A DNA stretch of 64,000 bases. It comes from an uncultured Anaerolineae bacterium. GTDB lineage: Bacteria; Chloroflexota; Anaerolineae; Promineifilales; Promineifilaceae. The position numbers were made by a program, and so were the translations under genes. Below the pieces are notes generated by a model. That model was given only the letters and a program-made list of their open reading frames with translations. It ran no database searches and had not been told where the DNA came from. This document shows, one piece after another, positions 40,782 through 49,855 of the stretch. How positions within the stretch are numbered: position 1 is the stretch's first letter; every line of letters begins with the position of its first letter. Location: positions 1-64,000 of the forward strand of contig CAJQMR010000020.1 of NCBI GenBank assembly GCA_905479495.1. Direction: 5' to 3'.

Positions 40782-41942
40782 ATGAACCAAAAAACTGCAA
40801 AAGTTCAAAGAATGCCAGAAACAGAAGGAAATGCGCTGATTCGCGTGATCGGTGTTGGCGGTGGCGGGAATAATGCCGTCAACCGGATGATTGCCGAAGA
40901 CATTTCCGGCGTTGATTTTATTGCCATCAATACCGACCAGCAGGCGCTGATGGCCAGCCAGGCGCGGCAGCGGGTGGCGATTGGTGAACGCACCACGCGC
41001 GGTCTCGGCTCAGGCGGCAAGCCTGAGGTTGGCACCAAAGCGGCCGAAGAGTCTGTGGAAGAGCTGCACGAACTGCTGCAAGGCTCTGACATGGTGTTTG
41101 TGACGGCCTGCATGGGCGGCGGCACCGGTACAGGGGCCAGTCCATTGGTAGCCAAGGTGGCCCGCGAGGAAGGCGCACTGACCATTGGTGTGGTCACAAA
41201 GCCGTTTAGCTTTGAAGGGTCACAGCGCATGCGGGCGGCCGAAACGGGCATCGAGCAGCTCAAAGAGCATGTCGATACCTTGATTGTAATTCCCAATGAT
41301 CGGCTGCTGGAAACGGCCGATCGCCGCCTCTCGCTCATGGACTCCTTTAAACTGGCTGATGACGTGCTGCGGCAAGGCATTCAGGGCATCAGTGAACTGA
41401 TCACCGTACCGGGTCTGATTAACCTGGACTTTGCCGATGTACAAACGATCATGTCGATGGGCGGCGCGGCGCTGATGGCCGTGGGCCGTGGTTCCGGCGA
41501 AGATCGGGCGCGCATTGCTGCCGAGGAAGCATTGGCCAGCAAGCTGCTTGACGTGACAATTGCTGGCGCGCGGGGCATTTTGTTTAATGTGACCGGCGGC
41601 GATAATTTGAGTCTATACGAAATCAACCAGGCAGCGGCCATCATTCGTGAAACAGCTCACCCAGACGTCAACATGATCTTTGGCGCCGTCATTGACGAAG
41701 CGATGGAAGATGACGTACGGATTACGGTGATTGCCACGGGTTTTGAACATGGCGCGCCCATGATGCGGCAAATGTCTCGCGCCGAAAGTCGGCTGCCGCA
41801 GCGGGAGCCGGTACGACAGACAAGCAGCCGGGTTACGGCGCCGCCAGTGGCCCCACCAGTGAGAGAAGAACGCGCGGAACGGCCGTCTTTCCAGGTAAAT
41901 GATCTGGATATTCCGGCTTTCTTGCGCAAAAAGAAAGAGTAA
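40782..41942 (+). CDS. ftsZ: cell division protein FtsZ
   Basis: 386 residues. GTPase that forms the division ring. IRVIGVGGGGNNAVNRMI at the N-terminus, tubulin signature GGGTGTGASP near 112, and the T7 synergy region DFADVQTIMSMGG. A variable linker leads to a conserved C-terminal peptide (FQVNDLDIPAFLRKKKE) that binds FtsA. Length is typical. Last gene of the dcw cluster. Confidence 0.97.
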   Translation: MNQKTAKVQRMPETEGNALIRVIGVGGGGNNAVNRMIAEDISGVDFIAINTDQQALMASQARQRVAIGERTTRGLGSGGKPEVGTKAAEESVEELHELLQGSDMVFVTACMGGGTGTGASPLVAKVAREEGALTIGVVTKPFSFEGSQRMRAAETGIEQLKEHVDTLIVIPNDRLLETADRRLSLMDSFKLADDVLRQGIQGISELITVPGLINLDFADVQTIMSMGGAALMAVGRGSGEDRARIAAEEALASKLLDVTIAGARGILFNVTGGDNLSLYEINQAAAIIRETAHPDVNMIFGAVIDEAMEDDVRITVIATGFEHGAPMMRQMSRAESRLPQREPVRQTSSRVTAPPVAPPVREERAERPSFQVNDLDIPAFLRKKKE

Positions 41943-41947
41943 AAAAC

Positions 41948-42045
41948 AGGAACACAGAGTTTCACAGAGGTGACGCAGAGGCACACAGAGATTTCCCCTC
42001 TATCTCTGCGAAACTCCGCTTTTCTCTGCGTGACTCTGTGTTCCT
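41948..42045. repeat. 98-bp imperfect inverted repeat with CACAGAG units after ftsZ
   Basis: AGGAACACAGAGT (41948-41960) and its exact reverse complement ACTCTGTGTTCCT (42033-42045) bound a body of CACAGAG/GCAGAG units (left) facing CTCTGCG units (right). The shape and terminal symmetry suggest a small mobile-type or hairpin element of the same family as 5054-5080 and 17386-17445. No coding capacity. Confidence 0.75.
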
Positions 42046-42099
42046 AATAGTACAGAACTCCTAATTCATCCCTGCATTTCCACGCTATAAAAAGTGCCC

Positions 42100-42126
42100 A
42101 AAACAGCCTGAATAGGGCTGTTTTTT
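42100..42126 (+). terminator. intrinsic terminator closing the dcw cluster
   Basis: AAAACAGCC (42100-42108), 7-base loop, GGCTG with a following T-run (42116-42126). Confidence 0.9.
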
Positions 42127-42220
42127 CGCTCACACAGATGTTCTAATTCCAGGTAAACGGCCGTTTAACAGCAGGTTAACAACGGTTTAATTTTTTAAGG
42201 TTCATTGCGCCCGTTTTAGC

Positions 42221-42249
42221 TTGCTATGCAAACGGCCGTATGCTATAAT
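42221..42249 (+). promoter_or_regulatory. promoter of nrdR
   Basis: TTGCTA (42221-42226), 17 bases, TATAAT (42244-42249), with the extended -10 TGC directly before the TATAAT. An ACGGCCGT motif lies in the spacer. Confidence 0.75.
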
Positions 42250-42258
42250 GCCTGCCAC

Positions 42259-42331
42259 TTGTACCAAATCTAGGGGGATTTTCAGTGCTAACCCCCATAT
42301 ATGGCGGCAGCGTAGCAAAAAGTTGGTACAA
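42259..42331 (+). other. structured nrdR mRNA leader
   Basis: TTGTACCAA (42259-42267) and TTGGTACAA (42323-42331) are exact reverse complements. They enclose GGGGG (42273-42277) and CCCCC (42292-42296). The whole lies between promoter and gene and would fold into a closed two-storey stem. A T-run (TTTTTT at 42343-42348) follows. The role is unknown; attenuation or a ligand-binding leader is possible. Confidence 0.5.
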
Positions 42332-42372
42332 TCCCATATCTGGTTTTTTCGGTCTAAAGGGAGACTTTCTGA

Positions 42373-42825
42373 GTGAAATGTCCATACTGCGATAATCAAA
42401 AAACGCGCGTTATCGACACTAGCCACGACGCTCGCGGCGGCACGCGGCGGCGGCGGGTGTGCGACAAGTGCAAAGAGCGCTTTAGCTCCTACGAGCGCCC
42501 CATTTTAGCTACACCCATGCTGGTGAAACAAGACGGCACCCGGGAAGAATTTTCGCGGGAGAAGTTGATGGGCGGCATCAAGGTGGCTTGTGCCAAGCGG
42601 CCGGTAGCGGCCGCCGACATCGAGCGCATCGCAGGTGAAGTGGAAGCTGAGTTACAGCAGTCGGGCAAAGCAGAAGTTTCCAGCCACATGGCAGGCGATC
42701 TGGTCATCAAGAAGCTGAAGGATTTAGACGAGGTGGCGTACATTCGCTACGCGACGGTCTATCTAGGCTTTGATGATCTGGAGTCTATTCGCAAGGAGAT
42801 TGATCGCCTGCTCGAAGCCCGGTAA
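42373..42825 (+). CDS. nrdR: transcriptional repressor NrdR
   Basis: 150 residues. A zinc ribbon (CPYC...CDKC) at residues 3-34 is followed by an ATP-cone, which senses ATP and dATP. It represses ribonucleotide reductase genes. MKCPYCDNQKTRVIDTSHD and RFSSYERP are canonical, as is YIRYATVYLGFDD. The start is a GTG with AGGGAG 11 bases upstream. The reductase gene follows 125 bases later. Confidence 0.96.
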   Translation: MKCPYCDNQKTRVIDTSHDARGGTRRRRVCDKCKERFSSYERPILATPMLVKQDGTREEFSREKLMGGIKVACAKRPVAAADIERIAGEVEAELQQSGKAEVSSHMAGDLVIKKLKDLDEVAYIRYATVYLGFDDLESIRKEIDRLLEAR

Positions 42826-42950
42826 CGGCCGTTTGTAGTGCCAGAAACGGCCAGCTCCCAAAAACCGAATTAAACCAAATCTTTCCCTAAACCACGCAAC
42901 GGAAAACACAATATCGGTAAAGTAAATCCAAACAAGGAGATGGAATCTCA

Positions 42951-45293
42951 ATGGCTGAACAGCAAAATACGCAAGAACAACTGTTGGCAAAACCAAACGG
43001 CAGCACCTCAGGGACCAATGGCAGTAACGGCAAAAATGGCAAGGTGACTCATTTAGATGAGGGCAGCATTTATTTCAAGGTGGCCATTCCGCAAAGCATT
43101 GTAAAACGAGACGGCCGTATCGTGCCGTTTAAGATGGAACTAATTGAAAACGCTCTGGAGCGCTGTTTCACCACCCTGGACATTGAACCGAAAACACCAG
43201 TACACGAAATCACCCACCAGGTGGTTAACGTGGTGGCCGCCAAGTACGATCTACCCACCGTGGAAGGCGTACAGGACATCGTAGAAATGGTGCTGCAAGC
43301 CGCCGGTGAGTACGAAGCTGCCAAACATTACATCCTGTACCGTGCTGAACATGCCAAAATGCGTACCAAGCGCCCCGTGCCCCCTGAAGTACGGGACGCC
43401 TTTGCTGAATCAGACCCTTACTTCCCCACCCAACTGCAAAAGTTCCAATTCTACGATAAATATTCCCGTTTCAACTATGATCTCGGCCGCCGCGAGACGT
43501 GGGTGGAGACGGTTAATCGAGCCACCGACTATTTGAAAGAGCTGTCCGAATACCGCCTGCCAGCCGAAACATACGAACGCATCCGCCAGGGTATCCTCAC
43601 CATGAAGGTGATGCCCTCTATGCGCCTGCTGGCAATGGCTGGCCCCGCTGCCCGGCGCAACAACATTGCCATTTACAACTGCTCCTACATGCCGGTAGAC
43701 AGCATCGACTCCTTTGTGGAAGCGTTGATTATTTCCATGAGCGGCTGCGGTGTGGGCTATTCTGTGGAGCGACAGTATGTGGAACAGTTCCCCCGCATTG
43801 CTCGCCAAAGCGGCAATTCACCGGCCACGCACGTGGTTGCCGATTCGTCCGAAGGCTGGGCTGAGGCGGTGCGCGTGGGTCTGAATACCTGGTTCAAAGG
43901 CGAAGATGTGAAGTTTGATTATTCCGAGGTGCGTCCCATTGGATCACCCCTGCGGGTGAAAGGGGGTCGTGCGTCTGGACCAGAACCGCTGCGCCAGATG
44001 CTTGATTTTTCCCGCGCCCGAATTTTGTCGCGGCAGGGTGGCTTTTTACGGCCGTTAGACGCTCATGACATTATGTGTGCCGTGGGGGATGCGGCCGTTT
44101 CCGGTGGGGTGCGTCGTACCGCCATGATCTCCCTGTTTGATTACGACGATTTAGAGATGCGCCATTGCAAAGACGGCGACTTCTGGCGGGCCAACAGCCA
44201 ACGCTGGAATGCCAACAATTCGGCCGTGTGGCCCTCGCGTGAACTGAGCCAGGCGGAAATTACCCGCTTTGTGTTGGACATGGTGGAATCAGAGCGAGGC
44301 GAACCAGGCATCTTTAATCGCAAAGCCGCCATGGAGAATCGTCCGGCCCGACGCAAAGCGGCCGAGTTTGGCACCAATCCGTGTGGGGAGATTTATTTAC
44401 GGCCGTATCAATTCTGCAACCTCACCAGTGCCATCGCCCGCGCCGACGACACTTACGAAACCCTCAAGGAGAAAGTGGAATTGGCAGCGATCATCGGCAC
44501 CATTCAGTCGATGGCCACCCACTTCCCCGGCTTGCGGCCGCAGTGGCAGCAAAACAGCATCGAAGAGCGGCTGTTGGGCGTAGATTTGAACGGCCAGATG
44601 GACAGCCCCGCTGCCCAAGATCCGATAATCCAGGAAAAACTACAAAAAGTGGCTGTGGAAACAAACAAAGAGTACGCGGCCACGCTGGGCATCAACCAAT
44701 CTGCTTCTGTCACCTGTGTCAAGCCATCGGGCAACTCTTCACAGCTGGTGAACTCTTCCTCCGGGCTGCACGCTCGCTGGGCACCGTACTACATCCGCAA
44801 CGTGCGCGTCGGTTCACACAGTCCCGTCTTCAAAGTATTGCAAGACGCCGGTGCCCCGCTAGACCCGGAAAACGGCCAAACCCGCGACAATGCTACCACC
44901 TGGGTGGTCCACTTCCCCGTAAAGTCGCCCGAAGGGGCCGTGACCCGCAACGACCGCTCCGCCCTGCAACAGTGTGAGTTTTGGCTGCAAAACAAGGTGC
45001 ATTACACGGAGCACAATCCCAGCGTGACGATTACCTACCGCGACCACGAAGTGCTGGACATCATTCGCTGGATTTGGGAACACCAGGACAAGATTGGCGG
45101 CATGGCCTTCCTGCCCGCCTTCGACGCCCAGTACGACCAAATGCCCTACATTGAAATTACCCAGGAAGAGTACGAGCAGCAAGCTGACAAATTCCCGGAT
45201 ATCGACTTTTCCAAGATTTACCGTTATGAGGAAGAAGATTTAACCACCGCGGCCCAAGAGGTAGCCTGCATGTCGGGCAACTGCGATATTTAG
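42951..45293 (+). CDS. nrdJ: adenosylcobalamin-dependent (class II, monomeric) ribonucleotide reductase
   Basis: 780 residues. Reduces ribonucleotides with a cobalamin-generated thiyl radical and needs no separate radical subunit. A Gly/Asn-rich N-terminus leads to an ATP-cone (about 48-140, VKRDGRIVPFKMELIENAL), then the reductase barrel. The redox/radical cysteines fit the Lactobacillus-type RTPR: C244 in YNCSYM, C478 in NPCGEI (thiyl), C489 (11 residues later), and the C-terminal pair C773/C778 in ACMSGNC. The triphosphate or diphosphate substrate is not certain; RTPR-like spacing favours triphosphates. GGAGATGG precedes the ATG. Probably controlled by NrdR. Confidence 0.9.
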   Translation: MAEQQNTQEQLLAKPNGSTSGTNGSNGKNGKVTHLDEGSIYFKVAIPQSIVKRDGRIVPFKMELIENALERCFTTLDIEPKTPVHEITHQVVNVVAAKYDLPTVEGVQDIVEMVLQAAGEYEAAKHYILYRAEHAKMRTKRPVPPEVRDAFAESDPYFPTQLQKFQFYDKYSRFNYDLGRRETWVETVNRATDYLKELSEYRLPAETYERIRQGILTMKVMPSMRLLAMAGPAARRNNIAIYNCSYMPVDSIDSFVEALIISMSGCGVGYSVERQYVEQFPRIARQSGNSPATHVVADSSEGWAEAVRVGLNTWFKGEDVKFDYSEVRPIGSPLRVKGGRASGPEPLRQMLDFSRARILSRQGGFLRPLDAHDIMCAVGDAAVSGGVRRTAMISLFDYDDLEMRHCKDGDFWRANSQRWNANNSAVWPSRELSQAEITRFVLDMVESERGEPGIFNRKAAMENRPARRKAAEFGTNPCGEIYLRPYQFCNLTSAIARADDTYETLKEKVELAAIIGTIQSMATHFPGLRPQWQQNSIEERLLGVDLNGQMDSPAAQDPIIQEKLQKVAVETNKEYAATLGINQSASVTCVKPSGNSSQLVNSSSGLHARWAPYYIRNVRVGSHSPVFKVLQDAGAPLDPENGQTRDNATTWVVHFPVKSPEGAVTRNDRSALQQCEFWLQNKVHYTEHNPSVTITYRDHEVLDIIRWIWEHQDKIGGMAFLPAFDAQYDQMPYIEITQEEYEQQADKFPDIDFSKIYRYEEEDLTTAAQEVACMSGNCDI

Positions 45294-45324
45294 GTTCAGC
45301 TTACTGCTTACTTGTAGGCAGGCA

Positions 45325-45360
45325 TTTTAGCCAGTCAGCCACAAAGCTGACTGGCTAAAA
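45325..45360. terminator. bidirectional terminator between nrdJ and dmsC
   Basis: TTTTAGCCAGTCAGC (45325-45339) and its exact reverse complement (45346-45360) form a 15-bp stem with a 6-base loop and A/T ends on both sides. Confidence 0.88.
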
Positions 45361-45369
45361 GAAACCTAT

Positions 45370-46176
45370 CTAATAAATGCCGCCCAGGTTGGCCGCACTA
45401 GAGACAACCAGCGTAAAAAAGATAATCCGCCCGGCAAATTCACCGATGAGCAAGAGCACGGGCAACCAGGTGGGAATGCGCTTCTGCCAAGCGAGGATGC
45501 CCAGCGGCAGCAGCAGTCCAACAATAATGTGAACCCAATGCAGCGGCGATGCCAGAAAGCCTTCAGCCGTCATTTGCATCACCTTGCCGCCGGACAGCCA
45601 TATGCTGGGCACGGCCAGGTATACAACAAGGGCAATGCTGAGGCTGATTGCCAGCAAAATCGTCAACCATTGTTGTTTGTCACTGGGGACGAAGTAGGTG
45701 GCAACGGCCGTTCCCAAAATCATCGTTGTCAGGCCAAAGAAAACCAACGGGAGCAAGTTGTCGATCGCTGGCAGGCTGGGGGGCGCATAGGTGAAGGCGT
45801 TGGCAATGAGAGCAAGGATACCCATAACGGCCGTTCCCCCCACCAACCATTTGTTTACCCGATTTTTTATTAAGCCATACAGCGTTACCATCACCAACAC
45901 GCCAAACACACCCACCATCAAAATCTCGCGGCTGAGCCAGGCCGTGCCCAGATTCGTCAGCATCCTTACCGCCCCCAGAGGATGGCCTAAATGGAAAGAC
46001 GAGGTGATGACGCCCAGCGCCAGTAGCGCCAGCACCACGATCCATTTTGTGCGCATCTTTTGAATGTTAGGACCGCCTTCAACCGCCCATTGCTGTAGCG
46101 CAGAAACCAGCACCAGCCCAATGGCCAATTGCGTGAAAATAGTAAAGAAAACGAGCGGGAGTTCTTCGAAGCCCAT
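45370..46176 (-). CDS. dmsC: DMSO reductase-type membrane anchor subunit (DmsC-like)
   Basis: 268 residues, eight membrane helices. Takes electrons from quinol and passes them to the iron-sulfur subunit. The family pattern FHLGHPLGAVRMLTNLGTAWLSREI, with its conserved histidine pair near quinol, is clear. Its ATG overlaps the dmsB stop by one base. Start SD is AGGAGG. Confidence 0.85.
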   Translation of the reverse strand: MGFEELPLVFFTIFTQLAIGLVLVSALQQWAVEGGPNIQKMRTKWIVVLALLALGVITSSFHLGHPLGAVRMLTNLGTAWLSREILMVGVFGVLVMVTLYGLIKNRVNKWLVGGTAVMGILALIANAFTYAPPSLPAIDNLLPLVFFGLTTMILGTAVATYFVPSDKQQWLTILLAISLSIALVVYLAVPSIWLSGGKVMQMTAEGFLASPLHWVHIIVGLLLPLGILAWQKRIPTWLPVLLLIGEFAGRIIFFTLVVSSAANLGGIY

Positions 46177-46739
46177 TAGATTTTCCTCCTTACAACCTTC
46201 GGTTGCTTAGGCAGCTTAAAACGAATGGAGGGGTTGATTTCCGGCCTGACCGGGAATCCCGGCGGGTACTGCACGGCATCCGGATCGTCATAGGTTGCTA
46301 AATCAATCATTTGCAGCGCACCCGTGGGACAAGATTGCACACAGGCAGGCAGCAGCCCTTCGTCAATTCGCTGGTAACACATGCTGCACTTCTCGGCTTT
46401 ACGTGTCTGTTCATTGTAGCGCGGCGCGCCAAAGGGGCAGGAGCGCACACAGTTGCCACAGCCAATACAGACATCGGTATCATGTACCACAATGCCATCA
46501 TCCCGCTTGGAAAATGCCCCAACCGGACAATCTTCCATGCAGCACGGGTTTTCACAATGGTTACAGGCCAATGAATAAAAGGCGCGTTCGCGGTGTGGGT
46601 AAAGCTCTTCGGACAATGGGTATAGCTGTCGCCAAACCACACCCACTTCCTGATGATATTGGTTTTTGCACGCCATCGCACAGGTCGAACAGCCAATACA
46701 CAGGCTTGCATCAACTAAAAAGCCTAGTTGTTTTGCCAT
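46176..46739 (-). CDS. dmsB: iron-sulfur electron-transfer subunit (DmsB-like)
   Basis: 187 residues, four [4Fe-4S] cluster motifs: CIGCSTCAMACK, CNHCENPCCMEDCP, CIGCGNCVRSCP and CSMCYQRI...CVQSCP. Shuttles electrons between DmsC and the molybdenum subunit. Made without a signal peptide; it probably rides with DmsA via the Tat system. Second gene of dmsABC, 11 bases after dmsA. Confidence 0.93.
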   Translation of the reverse strand: MAKQLGFLVDASLCIGCSTCAMACKNQYHQEVGVVWRQLYPLSEELYPHRERAFYSLACNHCENPCCMEDCPVGAFSKRDDGIVVHDTDVCIGCGNCVRSCPFGAPRYNEQTRKAEKCSMCYQRIDEGLLPACVQSCPTGALQMIDLATYDDPDAVQYPPGFPVRPEINPSIRFKLPKQPKVVRRKI

Positions 46740-46750
46740 GATGGGCCTCC

Positions 46751-49060
46751 TTATACTTTCTCGATATCGGCAAACTGGTCGTGGAGAGCCACACCTGGCG
46801 AGCCGGTCTTGTACGCGCCCATGTCTGACGATGTATCATCGACCAGAATGTTTACGTTGTAATCGTTTTTCTTGCCATACCAGTTTTCGTACATCAACAG
46901 CGCGTCAGCGGGTACGTTTTTGGTTAGCTTCACCTTGATCTGCATTTCCCCCACCTGATTGAAGATACGCACGGTGTCGTAATCAGCCAATCCCTTTTCT
47001 TTTGCTAACTGTGGGTTGATATACAAATAAGGTTCGGGGTTCAGATCACCCATCCAGTCCACGTTTTGGAACTGGGAGTGAATGGAATATTTGTCGTGGG
47101 GCGTCAGCAGCCGATAAGGGGCATACGCATCACGTCCAGGTAAGAATTTGGGAACGTCGAAATGTCCATGTTCAGCGGCTAATTCTGATTTGAACTCATA
47201 TTTGGTGGATGGCGTAGAAAAAGCGCCATCGTTCCAAGCTGTTGTGCCTGACAACGCTTTGCGTGGCCCGTCTTTCAGATCTTCCCAGGAGTCGATGCCG
47301 AACAGCTCGTAAATGCCGGCGTTGAACTCTTTTTCCATCCACTCTTTGGGGTCAATGTTTTCTGGAAAGGTGCAGGAGCCGGGCTGCTTACTGTTTAAGA
47401 CAGAAGACAAAGCTGAAGCAATTTCAATGTCTGATTTTGCTTCAAACATGGGCTGAATGGCTTGCTCATTAATGCTTAGCCAATAGTGCCAGTAAGATGC
47501 ATTCACTGTCCAATCTTCAAACAAGGTGGTAGTGGGCAGAACAATGTCGGCTAATTCGGCCGTTTGGGTGAAGAATTGATCGACCACGACGACCATTTCC
47601 AGCTTCTCGAATGCTTTCTCAATCTTGTTGCGATCAAAGTCTTGGCTAAGGACGTTTTTATTGGCTGCCCACAACATGCGGATGGGCGGATCGTTGGTGT
47701 CTAGAATGACCTGACCGATTTTGTTGATGTTGACGGCGCGGTCCGAATAGCTAGCTTCCGTGGTTTCCGCTTCACTGGCAAATTCACCCATCGGCCCGGT
47801 TTCACCGACAAAGCCAACGGAGCCTTCCGGCGGTGACTGCACCATCGCATGATAGTTGAAGCCCCAGGTGTACAGATGGCCGTAGCGGGCACCGCCGCCC
47901 ACTTTGCCCACGTTGCCGGTCATGGCCACCAGCGCGTCAATGGCGCGGACGTTGTTGCCGCCGTTGACATGGCGCTGCATCCCGTAGCCAATCCAGATGG
48001 TAGCCGGGTCGGCGGTGGCAAATTCGTGGGCAACGGCCGTAAACACCTCAACCGGAATCCCACTCTCCTCAGCCGCCCATTCCAATGTCACGTTTTCCTT
48101 GATGTACGCTTCGTATTCGGCAAAGCCGACACTATTGTTGCTAATCCAGTCACGGTCTACCAGATTGTTGTCCAGCAGGTAGCGGGCCATGCCCATGGCC
48201 AGGGCACCGTCGCCGCTGGTTTTCACTTCCCAATATTCGTCGGCTTTTGCGGCCGTTTGCGTAAACACGGGATCGATAACCACCACCTTGGCGCCGCGTC
48301 GCTGCGCTTCGGTGATGAACTTCATGGAATGCACCGAGCAGTACGCCGGATTGGCTCCCCAAATGATAATGTATTTACTGTTGACCATATCTTCGGGGTC
48401 GTTGCACCACATGTTGCCCATGTCGTAATTTTGGGCGTCGATGCCAGCGGGCCAGCACGGCGTGCCCACAAAGCGGGTTGTGTAGCCCAGCGAGGACATC
48501 ATGCCTTCAACGCCGTAATGGGTGATGCCAAAGTTGCCCGAATATTTGGTCAGGGCCATACCCAGCAGCGAGCCATCCAGCTCTTTGATCTCCAGAATTT
48601 TGTCGGCAATTGTGTTGAGGGCTTCGTCCCAGGAGATGCGCTCCCAGTTGCCGGAGCCGCGTCCCACCTGGCGCATAGGGTATTTGATGCGGTCGGGGCT
48701 GTAAACGCGGCGCGGATAGGCATATCCTTTCACACACAGACCACCGTTAGTAAACGTGGATTCGGGTGCGCCTTCGATAAATTGCAAAACGCCATCCTTC
48801 ACGTAGCTGACGATGCTACACGTATCGTAGCAGTTGCGCGGGCAAGCGTTGCGGAAGGTTTGGTAGGCATCTTTTCCCTGGAAAAAGGTGGGGCCAAAGC
48901 CTTCCTCACTCAATAAATTTTGTGCCAGCAGCAAGCCACCGGGCAGCGCGGCCAATGCCCCTGTCGCCAGCAAGCCTTGTAAAAAGCGGCGGCGGGTAAG
49001 GGGACAGGCCAATGCTTGTTCAACCCGGTTGGCGTCCCGCTGGTTTGGTTGTCTGTTCAT
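46751..49060 (-). CDS. dmsA: molybdopterin oxidoreductase catalytic subunit (DmsA-like)
   Basis: 769 residues. A twin-arginine signal (LTRRRFLQGLLATGALAALPGG) directs the folded enzyme across the membrane. One [4Fe-4S] motif at the mature N-terminus (CPRNCYDTC...GGLCVKGYAYP), then the Mo-bisPGD domains with RVYSPDRIKYPMRQVGRG, WDEALNTIAD and the C-terminal cofactor-binding region. Its substrate may be DMSO, TMAO or another S-/N-oxide. A polysulfide or other respiratory role cannot be excluded. The TorD-like chaperone gene stands upstream. Confidence 0.85.
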   Translation of the reverse strand: MNRQPNQRDANRVEQALACPLTRRRFLQGLLATGALAALPGGLLLAQNLLSEEGFGPTFFQGKDAYQTFRNACPRNCYDTCSIVSYVKDGVLQFIEGAPESTFTNGGLCVKGYAYPRRVYSPDRIKYPMRQVGRGSGNWERISWDEALNTIADKILEIKELDGSLLGMALTKYSGNFGITHYGVEGMMSSLGYTTRFVGTPCWPAGIDAQNYDMGNMWCNDPEDMVNSKYIIIWGANPAYCSVHSMKFITEAQRRGAKVVVIDPVFTQTAAKADEYWEVKTSGDGALAMGMARYLLDNNLVDRDWISNNSVGFAEYEAYIKENVTLEWAAEESGIPVEVFTAVAHEFATADPATIWIGYGMQRHVNGGNNVRAIDALVAMTGNVGKVGGGARYGHLYTWGFNYHAMVQSPPEGSVGFVGETGPMGEFASEAETTEASYSDRAVNINKIGQVILDTNDPPIRMLWAANKNVLSQDFDRNKIEKAFEKLEMVVVVDQFFTQTAELADIVLPTTTLFEDWTVNASYWHYWLSINEQAIQPMFEAKSDIEIASALSSVLNSKQPGSCTFPENIDPKEWMEKEFNAGIYELFGIDSWEDLKDGPRKALSGTTAWNDGAFSTPSTKYEFKSELAAEHGHFDVPKFLPGRDAYAPYRLLTPHDKYSIHSQFQNVDWMGDLNPEPYLYINPQLAKEKGLADYDTVRIFNQVGEMQIKVKLTKNVPADALLMYENWYGKKNDYNVNILVDDTSSDMGAYKTGSPGVALHDQFADIEKV

Positions 49061-49123
49061 TGGGTTTCTCCTGTAAGGTGAGAATATTGGTCGGAAACGG
49101 AATTGTTTGGTTGGTCAGCTGGG

Positions 49124-49696
49124 TTAATGGGTGGCTTGGGGGAGACGGCCGTTTGCCACTTCACGCTCCAGCCACACAGCCAGGCAATCCACCACAAAAA
49201 GAATCGCCTCATGACCATTTTCTGCGCGGCGCACCCGCTTGATAAATGTCGGCAGCCAGCGCTGCAAATGGTTAAACAACAAATAATCCCGCATCGCCTT
49301 CATTTCGTCGGCGGAGGGGATTTGGTTAAGAGCTACGGTAAATTGGCGTAAGCAATCTAGCTCATAGCTAATGTGGTCTTCGGGAAGCTGGTTCTTGAGC
49401 GGCGATCGCAGCCCGGCGAGCGCATAAATCTCGCGGACGCGCATGGTGCTAGGCCCCATCAATTGAGGTTCTGCCTCCAGGTAAACAGAGGCAAAAAGAG
49501 GCGCAATGGGGGCTTTGGGACCCACAAAAAGGCGGTTAAAGCTAAATTCGACCGCCTGCCAGTCAGTAACGACCGGTGCAGGTTGCTGGACCCAATCGGC
49601 TAAATCTGTATAGGCCACCTGCAAATCGGAGGCACCCTGAGCCGCAAAAAAACTGCTTAACGCTTTCATCTGAAAGGTAGCGTGCAAATCGGTCAT
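49124..49696 (-). CDS. TorD/DmsD-family chaperone
   Basis: 190 residues, all-helical. Binds Tat molybdoenzymes during cofactor insertion. The signature LPEDHISYELDCLRQF (P-E/D-DH-x3-EL-x3) and the upstream SVYLEAEPQLMGPSTMRVREIYAL are typical. The start MTDLHATF is preceded by AGCGAGGTG. It heads the torD-dmsABC operon behind the promoter module at 49753-49821. Partner: the DmsA-like enzyme that follows. Confidence 0.88.
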   Translation of the reverse strand: MTDLHATFQMKALSSFFAAQGASDLQVAYTDLADWVQQPAPVVTDWQAVEFSFNRLFVGPKAPIAPLFASVYLEAEPQLMGPSTMRVREIYALAGLRSPLKNQLPEDHISYELDCLRQFTVALNQIPSADEMKAMRDYLLFNHLQRWLPTFIKRVRRAENGHEAILFVVDCLAVWLEREVANGRLPQATH

Positions 49697-49752
49697 TCAA
49701 CACCTCGCTTTCTCTCGTTTCAGTTCAATTAGTCACTCTGAAACATGCATAT

Positions 49753-49821
49753 GTGAAATTTAACACAAAGGGAAGGTGCAAATCATCGTTAGAGCGTGGA
49801 GGGGTCTCATCAAAATGATGA
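49753..49821 (-). promoter_or_regulatory. conserved promoter module of the torD-dmsABC operon
   Basis: Read along transcription: palindrome TCATCA-AAA-TGATGA (49821-49807), then CTAACGATGA (49792-49783), then CTTTGTGTTAAATTTCAC (49770-49753) with an extended -10-like TGTTAAATT. The same three boxes with identical spacing (24 and 30 bases between corresponding positions) stand before the TAXI gene at 51021-51089. The palindrome would lie near -62 and the half-site near -36 of the transcript start, positions usual for a NarL-type activator, and no -35 is visible. Confidence 0.7.
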
Positions 49822-49855
49822 TTTTCGGGGAGGGTTTCGTTATGGCGCGAAGGAG

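Noticed and set aside
47849..48916. Long open frame (355 codons) opposite dmsA
   Set aside because: It is a shadow of dmsA codon usage; its translation shows no domain and no ribosome-binding site.
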